The notes beneath the pieces were generated by a model that worked only from the letters and a program-made list of their open reading frames with translations, searched no databases and was not told the origin of the DNA. A stretch of DNA of 33,646 nt from Clostridiales bacterium. Its GTDB lineage: Bacteria; Bacillota; Clostridia; Clostridiales; Clostridiaceae. The stretch's first letter is position 1, and every line of letters starts with the position of its first letter. The position numbers and the translations under genes were made by a program. Below, in pieces: positions 9,233 through 17,198 of the stretch. The stretch spans positions 1 through 33,646 of the forward strand of contig JAAYQS010000197.1 in assembly GCA_012519155.1 (NCBI GenBank). The letters run 5' to 3'.

Positions 9233-9241
9233 ATTATACCA
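9233..9241 (-). promoter_or_regulatory. Extended -10 promoter element for the diguanylate cyclase gene
   Basis: TGGTATAAT on the minus strand in the 70-base gap between the helicase stop and the cyclase start. The -35 side is weak. Confidence 0.5.
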
Positions 9242-9255
9242 CTTTATAATAATAT

Positions 9256-10701
9256 TTATTTGTCTTTTGCAATTTCCACCTTAAGTTTTTTTCCTTTTAT
9301 AGTCTTATTTTTAAGAACATCTAAAACATGTTTTCCTTTTCCATTAAGTATGTCAACATAGCTACAATTATCCTTTACATCTATAATACCTATATCATCA
9401 GAAGAAATTCCTTCAATGTTAGATATGGTTCCCACAATATCTAGTACCCTTATTTTTTTCTTCTTCCCACCATTTAAAAATATCTTTGTAATATTTTTAT
9501 CTAAATTTTTATCTTTCTTATCCTTTTCCTTTGGTTTTTCACTTAATATTTCATTAGCCTTTTGAACTTCTTCCTTAGAACACATAAGTTTATCCTTATT
9601 TATTTCAGTAAGATTTATACCAATATATTCTTGAAGCTTTTGAAGGAATTGTTCCTCATATTCACTTATTATAGTAATAGCTTTACCACTTTTCCCTATC
9701 CTTGCTGTTCTACCAATTCTATGGACATACGAATCTAATTCCATTGGAATATCATAATTAATAACATGTGTGATATTTTCTACATCAATACCTCTTGCTG
9801 CTACATCAGTAGCTACTAATATTCTAAATTTACCACTTTTGTAATTTTCCATAGACTTTATTCTATCAGCTTGCATCATACCACCATGAATTTTATCTAC
9901 TGAATATGATTCATCCTTTAATAATTTAAATACTTTATCTACATTTTCTTTTGTTCTACAAAAAATAACAGCTGTATCAGGTTTCTCCTTTATTAATAAT
10001 CTTAATAAAAAGTTATCCTTTTCTGCATTAGTTGTTCTTATTAAATAATGATCAATATTATCAGTAATAAGTTTATCACTTTCTATTTCTATATTTAATG
10101 GCTTATATAAATTTTTACATGCAAGATTTCTAATTTCATCTTTTATTGTAGCAGAAAATAAAAGTGTAACTCTCTTTTTATTAAGCCTTCTAAAAACAGC
10201 TTCTATTTGTTTAATAAACCCCATATTAAGCATTTCATCTGCTTCATCTATAACAACATATTTTATATTTTTTGTATTTAATGTTTTTCTATCCATATGA
10301 TCTAGAACTCTTCCTGGAGTTCCTATTACCACATGAGTTTTGCTTTTTAATTCTCTCTCTTGATCCTTAAAGGGAGCCTTACCATATAAAGTAACCCCTT
10401 TTATTCTTTTATATCTTCCAATGTTCTTAACATCTTTTTGTATTTGAATAGCAAGTTCTCTAGTAGGTGCTAAAATAAGTACTTGTGGATCATTTTCTTC
10501 CCATTTTATTTTTTCACACAAAGGAATAACAAATGATCCTGTTTTCCCACTACCTGTTTGAGCTTTTACTATTAAATCCTTATTAAGTAATACTTCACCT
10601 ATTACCTTATCTTGAATTTTAGTTGGACTATTATATCCAAGTAAATGCAGAGCCTTTAATATTTCTTCACTTAAATTAAACTTTTCAAATCCTTTTTTCA
10701 C
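9256..10701 (-). CDS. dbpA: DEAD-box RNA helicase of the DbpA/YxiN type
   Basis: ATP-dependent RNA helicase of 481 residues, whose relatives remodel 23S rRNA during large-subunit assembly. All DEAD-box motifs are visible in order: Q motif (FEKFNLSEEIL to PTKIQ), I AQTGSGKT, Ia PTRELA, Ib TPGR, II DEAD, III SAT, IV VIFCRTKE, V ATDVAARGID and VI HRIGRTARIG. The C-terminal 75 residues match the DbpA RNA-binding domain (KIRVLDIVGTISNIEGI, then IGIIDVKDNCSYVDI), which in relatives binds hairpin 92 of 23S rRNA. I chose the GTG start at 10701 because it follows AAGGATGG; the frame is open to 10755, but those codons lie across the terminator of the amylase gene, which cannot be coding. Confidence 0.92.
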   Translation of the reverse strand: MKKGFEKFNLSEEILKALHLLGYNSPTKIQDKVIGEVLLNKDLIVKAQTGSGKTGSFVIPLCEKIKWEENDPQVLILAPTRELAIQIQKDVKNIGRYKRIKGVTLYGKAPFKDQERELKSKTHVVIGTPGRVLDHMDRKTLNTKNIKYVVIDEADEMLNMGFIKQIEAVFRRLNKKRVTLLFSATIKDEIRNLACKNLYKPLNIEIESDKLITDNIDHYLIRTTNAEKDNFLLRLLIKEKPDTAVIFCRTKENVDKVFKLLKDESYSVDKIHGGMMQADRIKSMENYKSGKFRILVATDVAARGIDVENITHVINYDIPMELDSYVHRIGRTARIGKSGKAITIISEYEEQFLQKLQEYIGINLTEINKDKLMCSKEEVQKANEILSEKPKEKDKKDKNLDKNITKIFLNGGKKKKIRVLDIVGTISNIEGISSDDIGIIDVKDNCSYVDILNGKGKHVLDVLKNKTIKGKKLKVEIAKDK

Positions 10702-10734
10702 TTTATTACCATCCTTATTAATTAATAAAAAAAA

Positions 10735-10751
10735 GGGATTTTTTAAATCCC
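10735..10751 (-). terminator. Rho-independent terminator of the cytoplasmic amylase gene
   Basis: On the minus strand, GGGATTT, loop AAA, AAATCCC, then TTTTTTTT. It is a compact intrinsic terminator between the amylase stop (10782) and the helicase ribosome binding site, and it rules out an upstream ATG as the helicase start. Confidence 0.9.
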
Positions 10752-10781
10752 CCATATTTTATGTAATTATAATATTTTAAT

Positions 10782-12224
10782 TTATTTTCTTACCCATACT
10801 GATAAACTTTTTTCATTAACATTAAATATTCCATATCCTTCTTTATCAATAGTAACTGTTTTTTCTACATTACCAAGATAATCATAAAAAATGTTTCCTG
10901 CAAATTTACTTCCTATAAACATTTTTTTGCTTGATTTTTCCTTTCCATTTGACATAATAACTGCAACAGCAGAACCCTCATGTTCATTATCTCCTAATCT
11001 AGTCCATCCTATTACATTTTTATCATCAAAGTAATCTTCTTCTTTGCCATATGCATATAATCTTCTAACCCTTAAAAGTTCTTCCAAATGTCTTGTTTTA
11101 TTTATATTTTGACATTTAACTCCATATAAATCACCATAAAATATACATGGATCTCCACCTTTTCTTAAAAGAATAAGTGCATAAGCCATGTCCTTAAAAT
11201 TCTCACCTATCCATGATTCTAATCCTTGACCATATTGACTATCATGATTATCTACAAAGGTTACTGCCATTTCTTCATCTTCCTTTACAACAGTACCATC
11301 AAAAATAGTTCTCATATCAAAATTATCAAAATCTTTAGTAGCTTTAAACATATTATAATGGAGAGGCACATCAAATACTTTTATTTGCCTGCTAGTTTTA
11401 CTAATATAATTTTTAAGGGCCTCTAAATTTCCACTCCAATATTCTGCTACAGCATAAAGTTCTTTATCTGAATGCTTTCGCATATTTTTAATCCAGTCAT
11501 TATAAAATGAAAACTTAATATGCTTTACTGCATCTAACCTAAATCCATCAATTCCTGTAAAATCTAAATACCACTTTCCCCAATTATTTAACTCTTCAAT
11601 TACTTCTTCATCATCCATATCCACATCAGCACCAAGAAGATAATCATAATTACCAAGTTCCTTATCTACATCCTTATCCCATTCTTTATCTATAAATCTA
11701 AATATTCCATTTTCATGATTAAGTTCATCATAATCAACACCATGAAAATTAGTCCAATTCCATTTAAAGTTAGAATACTTACCATTTCTTGCCCAAAAAT
11801 CGAACTTTGTCCAAACTTGTACTTTTCTCTTTTTTCCAATAGTTTCATTTCTATTATAAGGATCATCTTTTACAGCATAAGTTTTTTCAAGCTCGTCAGC
11901 TCCTGTTCTATGACCTAAAACGGTGTCAGCATAAACCTTAATATTATTTTTGTGAAGTTCATTTATAGCCTCTAAATATTCATCCTTTGACCCATATTTT
12001 GTTTCAAGAGATCCTTTTTGATAAAATTCTCCTAAATCATACAAATCATAAACAGAATAGCCAACATCTGTAACACCACTAGCTCCCTTATATGCTGGTG
12101 GAAGCCAAACCTCAGTAATTCCCAGTTCTTTCAAATGAACTGCATCTTTTTTTACATTTCTCCACAATGTTTTATCACTTGGCAGATACCATTCAAAGTA
12201 CTGCATCATAACTTTATTGTCCAT
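10782..12224 (-). CDS. Cytoplasmic alpha-amylase, GH13
   Basis: Glycoside hydrolase family 13 enzyme of 480 residues that cleaves alpha-1,4 glucan inside the cell; it has no signal peptide, and its size is near E. coli AmyA (495). It starts MDNKVMMQYFEWYLPSD as in this amylase subgroup. The conserved regions are visible: Asp231 in GFRLDAVKH (nucleophile), Glu261 in AVAEYW (acid/base) and Asp328 in FVDNHD (transition-state stabiliser). ADTVLGHRTGAD is conserved region I, with a histidine in place. The start follows GTAGGTGAT. It lies 38 bases after the HD-GYP gene with no terminator between, so they are probably co-transcribed, and a clear terminator closes the unit. Likely substrates are stored glycogen or imported maltodextrins (inference). 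Confidence 0.9.
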   Translation of the reverse strand: MDNKVMMQYFEWYLPSDKTLWRNVKKDAVHLKELGITEVWLPPAYKGASGVTDVGYSVYDLYDLGEFYQKGSLETKYGSKDEYLEAINELHKNNIKVYADTVLGHRTGADELEKTYAVKDDPYNRNETIGKKRKVQVWTKFDFWARNGKYSNFKWNWTNFHGVDYDELNHENGIFRFIDKEWDKDVDKELGNYDYLLGADVDMDDEEVIEELNNWGKWYLDFTGIDGFRLDAVKHIKFSFYNDWIKNMRKHSDKELYAVAEYWSGNLEALKNYISKTSRQIKVFDVPLHYNMFKATKDFDNFDMRTIFDGTVVKEDEEMAVTFVDNHDSQYGQGLESWIGENFKDMAYALILLRKGGDPCIFYGDLYGVKCQNINKTRHLEELLRVRRLYAYGKEEDYFDDKNVIGWTRLGDNEHEGSAVAVIMSNGKEKSSKKMFIGSKFAGNIFYDYLGNVEKTVTIDKEGYGIFNVNEKSLSVWVRK

Positions 12225-12262
12225 AATATCACCTACATATAGCCTTTTTTAATATTATTAAT

Positions 12263-13453
12263 CTAATCAGGAAATTGTCTTAAAATTTCTTTAAATTCGT
12301 CAAAGTGTTTTATAAATATATCTACCATTTTAGGATCAAATTGTTTACCTCTTTGAGATACTATTTCATCATAAACTATTTCAATAGGCCACTTTTCTTT
12401 ATATGGTCTTTTTGATACCATTGCATCAAATACATCTACAAGAGCCATTGCTCTACTATATATATGTATTTCTTCTCCCTTCTTTCCAAGATATCCAGTA
12501 CCATCCCATCTTTCATGGTGTTCAAGAGCTATAATACTTGCCATTTCCATTATTTCCCCTGGCGAATCTTTTAAAAGTTCATAACCATAAATAACATGTT
12601 CTTTTATTATGTTAAATTCCTCATCAGTAAGAGGTCCTCTTTTTTCTATTATTTCAGATGGAATCATAAGTTTGCCAATATCATGCATCATTGATGCAAT
12701 TGATAAATTTTCGCAGGTTTCATCATCCCAGTTAGTAGCTTTTGCAATACATTTCATATACTTTGCAACTCTTTTAATGTGAGAGCCAGTATGTCTTGAT
12801 TTTGATTCGCTTATTTCAGCAAAATTTCTAACAAGTTCTTCTTGAGTAGTTTGCATTTTTTTATTTGTAACAAATAATTTTTGAAGCATATTAGAAGCCC
12901 TTTTAGATAGTACTATAGTAACAACTACAAAAGATGAAAATACTACAAGCCTTGGAATAAGTGCATAAATTGTAACTTCATAAGGTGTATTAATAGTTCC
13001 AGCTATTTTTTCAGGTATACAATTAGTATAAATTCCTATATAATGTGATGCTATTATTGATAAATAAGACAAAATAATTGTATATATAGTTACCTTTTTG
13101 TCAAAGTATAATTCTACAACAAATAGTGGTAATAATAATGCAAATAATGCTTCTACATTAAAAACACAATAAAGTACTGAAACAACAATAACAAGTCCTG
13201 TCATGTTTAAATAAGCTACCCAAATTTTATGTATTTTCAATACTTCTGTTAAAATAATAGGACCACCTAACAATATTATTGTAATACTTAACACTATATT
13301 CATAGTATTTTGAGGTATAGAAGCACTAAAGCATCCTAATTTATTACATATCCAAGTTACTATAATTGTAATTAATGATAAATCTAAACATAATGCTGTA
13401 CATTTATCTGCTTCCATTCTATTGTTATTATAAAACTGTTCTTCTAATATCAT
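12263..13453 (-). CDS. Membrane HD-GYP domain protein, probable cyclic di-GMP phosphodiesterase
   Basis: Protein of 396 residues with six or so membrane helices (about 22-183), a short linker and an HD-GYP domain (about 205-390). Metal-binding residues are present: RHTGSH (His221), MHDIGK (257-261), EH (286), EHHERWDGTGYLG (312-323) and the Asp of VDVFDAM (340). The GYP triad itself reads GYL, a proline-to-leucine change. Such proteins degrade cyclic di-GMP; the output here is unknown. The ATG at 13453 is the earliest start possible because a TAA precedes it in frame. The only Shine-Dalgarno-like sequence (GGGGGGGAAGG) is too far away unless a small hairpin in the spacer folds. It leads the amylase gene by 38 bases. 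Confidence 0.85.
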   Translation of the reverse strand: MILEEQFYNNNRMEADKCTALCLDLSLITIIVTWICNKLGCFSASIPQNTMNIVLSITIILLGGPIILTEVLKIHKIWVAYLNMTGLVIVVSVLYCVFNVEALFALLLPLFVVELYFDKKVTIYTIILSYLSIIASHYIGIYTNCIPEKIAGTINTPYEVTIYALIPRLVVFSSFVVVTIVLSKRASNMLQKLFVTNKKMQTTQEELVRNFAEISESKSRHTGSHIKRVAKYMKCIAKATNWDDETCENLSIASMMHDIGKLMIPSEIIEKRGPLTDEEFNIIKEHVIYGYELLKDSPGEIMEMASIIALEHHERWDGTGYLGKKGEEIHIYSRAMALVDVFDAMVSKRPYKEKWPIEIVYDEIVSQRGKQFDPKMVDIFIKHFDEFKEILRQFPD

Positions 13454-13494
13454 ATGTTAATAAGGCAAAGAGCCTTCCCCCCCATTGTTTATTA
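13454..13494 (-). promoter_or_regulatory. Unusual translation-initiation region of the HD-GYP gene
   Basis: On the minus strand, ATGGGGGGGAAGG is followed by the rest of a hairpin (AAGGC-TCTTT-GCCTT) and ATTAACAT before the ATG. If the hairpin folds, the G-run lies 8 bases from the start, an ideal Shine-Dalgarno spacing; unfolded, it is over 20 bases away. The same bases include a leader frame of 11 codons (ATG GGG GGG AAG ... ATA TGA) whose stop overlaps the HD-GYP ATG. Confidence 0.45.
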
Positions 13495-13610
13495 TTTTTT
13501 TTCAACATTATATATTATAACATTGTTTAGCATTTTAAAAAAGGTGAAAATTTCACTTTTATTATATACAACATATACAATTTTAAAGACTATAATTATA
13601 ATAAAAAATA

Positions 13611-13650
13611 GCGTGGCTTATGATTAAAAAATTAATCAATTTGCACACGC
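13611..13650 (-). terminator. Terminator of the IMP cyclohydrolase gene
   Basis: Outer stem GCGTG/CACGC enclosing an inner stem TTGATTAA/TTAATCAT, followed on the minus strand by TATTTTTTATTA. It starts a few bases after the IMP cyclohydrolase stop. Confidence 0.75.
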
Positions 13651-13656
13651 CTTTAA

Positions 13657-14370
13657 TTATTTATTCTTGTTAATTATTTTAGTTTCATATTTTCCAGTTT
13701 CTATATCTATAAATCTTACAAATAATGAAACTTTATTATCTTCATTTAAGTTTGTCCATAATGCTTCAGTAAATTTTTCAATATCATTAGGAATAGATAT
13801 TAACTTTGGTTCACCTTCAAAACTTGGTAATGGATTTCCATTAGTTTTATATGTATGAATAAAATGACCTTGTCCATTTATTGGACTATCATATGTAAAA
13901 GTATATCTATTACAACACTCTGGATTTCCATTTGCACTTTTTAATATTGACATTGCATAATCAAATTTCCCATCTTTAACATTTAATATTCCAGAAATAC
14001 GTGGAGTATAATTTGGACCATCTGGCTCAAATTCTCTAGTTCTTAGAGATTGTTCAAATGTTTTTCCTTCCTTCATCAAATCATATACTGTATCAGTTTG
14101 ATCTCCATTTGTTACTATTGTAGAATTTCCTAATACTCTAACTGGTGCATATATAATTAAACTTGGATCTGTTAACTTTGAAGGATCAAAAGCCTCAGTT
14201 CTTATTCCTTCATTTTCCTCTACAAATACACGATTTCTACTATTCTCACTTCTACCCATAATAAAATAAGCTGTTACTGCCTTTTTACCATCTTGAGATT
14301 TACCAATTATTATTCCTCTTCCAGGATAACAATTTTCTCTTAATTCTTTTTCAATAGATATAGATTCCAT
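13657..14370 (-). CDS. IMP cyclohydrolase, PurO-like family
   Basis: Protein of 237 residues of the IMP cyclohydrolase family first known from archaeal PurO (PF07826). PurO closes the purine ring, converting FAICAR to IMP. The conserved N-terminal block is visible: YPGRGIIIG (about 15-23), AYFIMGRSENSRNRVF (about 34-49), then SLIIYAPVRVL and TNGDQTDTVYD. NPECCNRYTF and GQGHFIHTY are further conserved-looking blocks. It is not related to bacterial PurH; clostridia commonly keep PurH elsewhere, in which case this is a second cyclohydrolase or has a related role. The start follows AAGGAGAG. No other purine gene is nearby; the neighbours are tRNA-Leu upstream and its own terminator downstream. 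The family is fairly secure, the activity in this organism inferred. Confidence 0.8.
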   Translation of the reverse strand: MESISIEKELRENCYPGRGIIIGKSQDGKKAVTAYFIMGRSENSRNRVFVEENEGIRTEAFDPSKLTDPSLIIYAPVRVLGNSTIVTNGDQTDTVYDLMKEGKTFEQSLRTREFEPDGPNYTPRISGILNVKDGKFDYAMSILKSANGNPECCNRYTFTYDSPINGQGHFIHTYKTNGNPLPSFEGEPKLISIPNDIEKFTEALWTNLNEDNKVSLFVRFIDIETGKYETKIINKNK

Positions 14371-14437
14371 CTAATCTCTCCTTACATAATAATTTAACTA
14401 TCAAAAATATTATAAACTAAATATTAAAAAATAAAAA

Positions 14438-14467
14438 GACTCCATAATTAAAAATAATCATGAAGTC
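14438..14467 (-). terminator. Terminator of tRNA-Leu
   Basis: Thirteen-base-pair stem with two G:U pairs (GACTTCATGATTA/TAATTATGGAGTC, minus strand), loop TTTT, then TTTTTATTTTTT. It lies 10 bases beyond the tRNA 3' end. Confidence 0.85.
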
Positions 14468-14477
14468 ATTTTAATGC

Positions 14478-14564
14478 TGGTGCTGGTTGTGGGACTTGAA
14501 CCCACACGTAGTCACCCACGCAAGATTTTGAGTCTTGTGCGTCTGCCAATTCCGCCAAACCAGC
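14478..14564 (-). tRNA. tRNA-Leu, anticodon CAA
   Basis: Class II tRNA of 87 bases with encoded CCA. Acceptor stem GCTGGTT/AACCAGC, discriminator A. The anticodon stem CAAGA/TCTTG holds the loop CTCAAAA, giving anticodon CAA for codon TTG. There is a long variable arm, and a T arm with GGTTCAAGTCC. It has its own promoter and terminator and is a single-gene unit. Confidence 0.95.
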
Positions 14565-14586
14565 TTAATAAACTAGCACGAATGTT

Positions 14587-14615
14587 ATTATAACACAGTA
14601 AAATTTATTTATCAA
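14587..14615 (-). promoter_or_regulatory. Promoter of tRNA-Leu
   Basis: On the minus strand, TTGATA, 17-base spacer, TATAAT with extended TGT before it. The -10 box lies 23 bases upstream of the tRNA. The -35 box falls inside the first unit of a 14-bp tandem repeat. Confidence 0.85.
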
Positions 14616-14634
14616 TATTTATTTATCAATATTT
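14607..14634. repeat. Two perfect tandem copies of a 14-bp unit
   Basis: ATTTATCAATATTT occurs twice head to tail. Each unit contains TTGATA on the minus strand, so the tRNA-Leu -35 box is duplicated 14 bases further upstream. Confidence 0.85.
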
Positions 14635-14656
14635 TTTTAACCAACATAAAAGAGTA

Positions 14657-15448
14657 TTAAATTATGATTATATTTTTTATATAAAAAACAAACGATACAA
14701 GTATTACTGCAAGACGTCCTCTACACTTCCATTTTGATTCTATATATTTATTATAAATATTCATATACCCAGAAGAATCTTTATGTTCATATATATATGG
14801 ATAAAGCTTATCATAAAGTTCATCTGATTTAAAAATTTCTTTATTATTATATTCACTTATAAATTTCTTAAGTTCATGGTAACTTATAATTGGAGCATTA
14901 GAATTATTTTCTGATTCAATTTTAACCCTATCTTCCATCATTACAATAACATCATAAATTATATCTTCTTTAAAAGCATTTCTTAAGATTTTTCTATAAT
15001 TTTTTACTCTTTCTATAGGTGATTCTACTTTTATATAATTTTTTCCATTCTTTTGGTACCACTCATTATCATTTAATATTTTTATTTTTCCTTTTAAATT
15101 AGATCTTACTACATTAAAAACACCTTTATCTGTAATAACTATACAATCTAACTGTTGTTTTTCATTTTCATTTTTAAGAATGGGATTATATAATTTATTT
15201 ATATTTTTAAGCTTTTTTAAATTATTGTTTATTTTATACTGATTTTGAAGCAATAATAAATTTGTACCTTTGGTAATTTTATAACTTTTTATAAGAGGAA
15301 ACAATAAGAACATTCCAAAAAATATAAAATAAATATCTCTTGAAATTTCATTAAACCCTATTTTAAGAAATAATACACAAATACAATAAACATAATAAGA
15401 TATAATAATCTCATACAACAAATAAATAATCTGCTTTAAAGTTCTCAT
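14657..15448 (-). CDS. Membrane protein with a degenerate NERD domain
   Basis: Protein of 263 residues. Two N-terminal hydrophobic segments (about 7-30 and 36-55) are followed by a NERD (nuclease-related domain) region at about 90-170. The NERD blocks are QQLDCIVITDKGVFNVV, SNLKGKIKI, and a third around NEWYQKNGKNYIKVESPIER. In typical NERD proteins the strand after GVF carries a catalytic E-x-K; here that position reads VVRS, so nuclease activity is doubtful although the aspartate of LDCI is kept. A short hydrophobic tail (VILVSFVFYI) may be a third membrane helix. The start follows AAGGTGA. It begins 54 bases after the pyruvate-kinase-like gene on the same strand with no terminator seen between, so they may be co-transcribed. 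Function unknown. Confidence 0.65.
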   Translation of the reverse strand: MRTLKQIIYLLYEIIISYYVYCICVLFLKIGFNEISRDIYFIFFGMFLLFPLIKSYKITKGTNLLLLQNQYKINNNLKKLKNINKLYNPILKNENEKQQLDCIVITDKGVFNVVRSNLKGKIKILNDNEWYQKNGKNYIKVESPIERVKNYRKILRNAFKEDIIYDVIVMMEDRVKIESENNSNAPIISYHELKKFISEYNNKEIFKSDELYDKLYPYIYEHKDSSGYMNIYNKYIESKWKCRGRLAVILVSFVFYIKNIIII

Positions 15449-15502
15449 ACTTTCACCTTACTTGTAATGTTATATAAGTTATTATCACCAATTTTATCAA
15501 TT

Positions 15503-16504
15503 TTATTCATATTTATCTATAAGGGACTTTAATATTTTTACAGCCCTTACAGGATATTTTCCTACAGATGTTTCACCTGCTAATAAAAAACCATCAGCCC
15601 TTGTTTTTATGATATTATATATAGCTTCAATTTCTGGAAGTTTTGGACTAGAATCTCTTATTATGCTATCAAGCAAATGAGTAGCAAAAATAATTTTTGT
15701 ATTGTAGTTTTTTAATTTTTTTAAAATGTATTCTTCATAAAAGGGCACCTCATACATAGATGTTTCAGGTAAAAGGTCTCCCCTTCCTATAATAATTCCA
15801 TCGCATATAGAAGCAATTTCCCTTATATTTTTAATGCCTTTTTTAGATTCGATTTTAGCATAAATTTTAGGATTAAAATCTTTAAAATCTTTAATGTATT
15901 CTTTTAAATTTTTTATATCTATAGGAGATTCTACAAAAGATTGACTTATTATATCTACTTTGTTTTCATAGCCCCAAAGAATATCCTTTTTATCTTTTTC
16001 AGATAATAAAACATCATCCCTATTTATATTTTTTATATTACATCCTTTATCTGCTCTAATAATTCCTCCTTTTTTTGTTATGCAAAATACTTTGTTTTTT
16101 TCTATTTTTTTAACTGCAAAAACCATTGTATTGTCCTTCATTGTTATAAATTTACTTTCTATTTCTGCTATTAACTTTTCTTTTATTGTTATTGGAACAA
16201 GAGCATCTTTATTATTTCTAAATTCATTACTATAAGCTTCTTCACTACAAAACACTACTTTTTGACCCTTAAAAACTTTAAAAGTTTTTGACAATTTTTT
16301 TGACACTCTTATTTTACTTCCACACAAATCTTGCATAATATGTATATTCTTATTTATACTTCTAGCTGCACTTACTACAAACCTAAAATCTTCATTTCTA
16401 TTATGAGAAAAATTAAGCCTTAAAATATCTGCTCCAGAATTAATTATATCTCTTAATATATTTTTACTAATTGATGCTGGTCCAATACTTGCAATTATAA
16501 GCAT
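15503..16504 (-). CDS. Pyruvate-kinase-like protein lacking the C-terminal domain
   Basis: Protein of 333 residues with the A (barrel) and B domains of pyruvate kinase but not the C-terminal regulatory domain; normal bacterial enzymes have 470-590 residues. Catalytic positions can be matched: Arg29, Asn31 and Ser33 in RLNFSH, DLCGSKIR (usually DLQGPKIR), Lys217 and Glu219 in AKIES, Asp243 in GRGDL, and Thr275 in ATHLL. Several consensus blocks are altered: GDLLPE for GDLGVE, HLLDSI for QMLESM, ETSVGKYP for ETAKGKYP, and PKLPEIEAI for the usual PTRAEV block. It is therefore a divergent paralogue that could retain catalysis but not C-domain allostery, or could have another phosphoenolpyruvate-related role. 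The start follows GGGGAGA. It is divergent from the lipoprotein gene and upstream of the NERD gene. Confidence 0.8.
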   Translation of the reverse strand: MLIIASIGPASISKNILRDIINSGADILRLNFSHNRNEDFRFVVSAARSINKNIHIMQDLCGSKIRVSKKLSKTFKVFKGQKVVFCSEEAYSNEFRNNKDALVPITIKEKLIAEIESKFITMKDNTMVFAVKKIEKNKVFCITKKGGIIRADKGCNIKNINRDDVLLSEKDKKDILWGYENKVDIISQSFVESPIDIKNLKEYIKDFKDFNPKIYAKIESKKGIKNIREIASICDGIIIGRGDLLPETSMYEVPFYEEYILKKLKNYNTKIIFATHLLDSIIRDSSPKLPEIEAIYNIIKTRADGFLLAGETSVGKYPVRAVKILKSLIDKYE

Positions 16505-16574
16505 TTACTTTCTCCCCAAACTTAATGTCTTTTTATTTTTATGATTTCTTTTTTGTTTTATTACTTTATGCATA

Positions 16575-16603
16575 TTGATTTTTTTTTAAAATAAAAATAT
16601 ACT
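16575..16603 (+). promoter_or_regulatory. Promoter of the lipoprotein gene
   Basis: TTGATT, 17-base spacer, TATACT. It ends 25 bases before the TTG start codon of the lipoprotein gene, in the gap between that gene and the divergent pyruvate-kinase-like gene. Confidence 0.75.
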
Positions 16604-16628
16604 ACAACAATTAATTAAGGAGATTTCT

Positions 16629-17129
16629 TTGAAAAAGTTATTTTTTTTATTTATAATATTCTTTTCAATAACCCTTTTAGGCTGCAAAGCAAACAATCCT
16701 AAATATATTCATTTTGAAAAAAAGCCCAAATTAAATTACTATACATGTGAAATAGGTAAACTACTTTTAAGTAAAAACGATTACTCTTTAGAACTTTATA
16801 ATACTAATCTTTGCACCTCTACTACATTAAATAATGATGACAAAAAAATATTAATTAATTTTATAAATAGTGCAAAGAATGAAAATTATATATCAGAAGA
16901 GGAATTAGAAAAGATTTCAGATGAAATTCCTTACGAACTTAAGGTAAAATTTGAATCTGGTGAAATATTTATAATAAAGATTTTTAGTCCTTCTTTAGTT
17001 TCTATTAATCCATGGGATGGTATATTTTCAGAAGATTATATAAAAACAGATACTCTTCCTACAAAGTACAACCCCTACAACTTTTGTACATTTATAGAAA
17101 ATAGGCAGAAAAATAATTATAAGGATTAA
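16629..17129 (+). CDS. Small uncharacterised lipoprotein
   Basis: Protein of 166 residues with a lipoprotein signal peptide: MKK, a hydrophobic core of about 13 residues, and the lipobox LLGC with Cys19 as the lipidated residue. The remainder is a mixed alpha/beta globular sequence that I do not recognise. The start codon is TTG at 16629, supported by AAGGAG 7 bases upstream and by a strong promoter. It is one of the few plus-strand genes in the window and is convergent with folBK. It should be anchored to the outer face of the membrane. Function unknown. Confidence 0.8.
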   Translation: MKKLFFLFIIFFSITLLGCKANNPKYIHFEKKPKLNYYTCEIGKLLLSKNDYSLELYNTNLCTSTTLNNDDKKILINFINSAKNENYISEEELEKISDEIPYELKVKFESGEIFIIKIFSPSLVSINPWDGIFSEDYIKTDTLPTKYNPYNFCTFIENRQKNNYKD

Positions 17130-17155
17130 TTTAAATAGGCCACAAATTTAGCTGT

Positions 17156-17198
17156 GAAATTAAGAATTAATAATTATTAATCCTTAATTCTTAATTTC
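17156..17198. terminator. Hairpin between convergent genes, possible bidirectional terminator
   Basis: Perfect 14-bp arms GAAATTAAGAATTA/TAATTCTTAATTTC with a 15-base loop lie between the lipoprotein gene and folBK, and the folBK stop codon is inside the structure. There is no long T-run on either side, so termination strength is uncertain. The arms share the AATTAAGAATT motif seen in the dispersed repeat. Confidence 0.5.

Noticed and set aside
10702..10755. N-terminal extension of the RNA helicase from an ATG at 10755
   Set aside because: These codons are the amylase terminator hairpin and its T-run; the GTG at 10701 with AAGGATGG explains the start.
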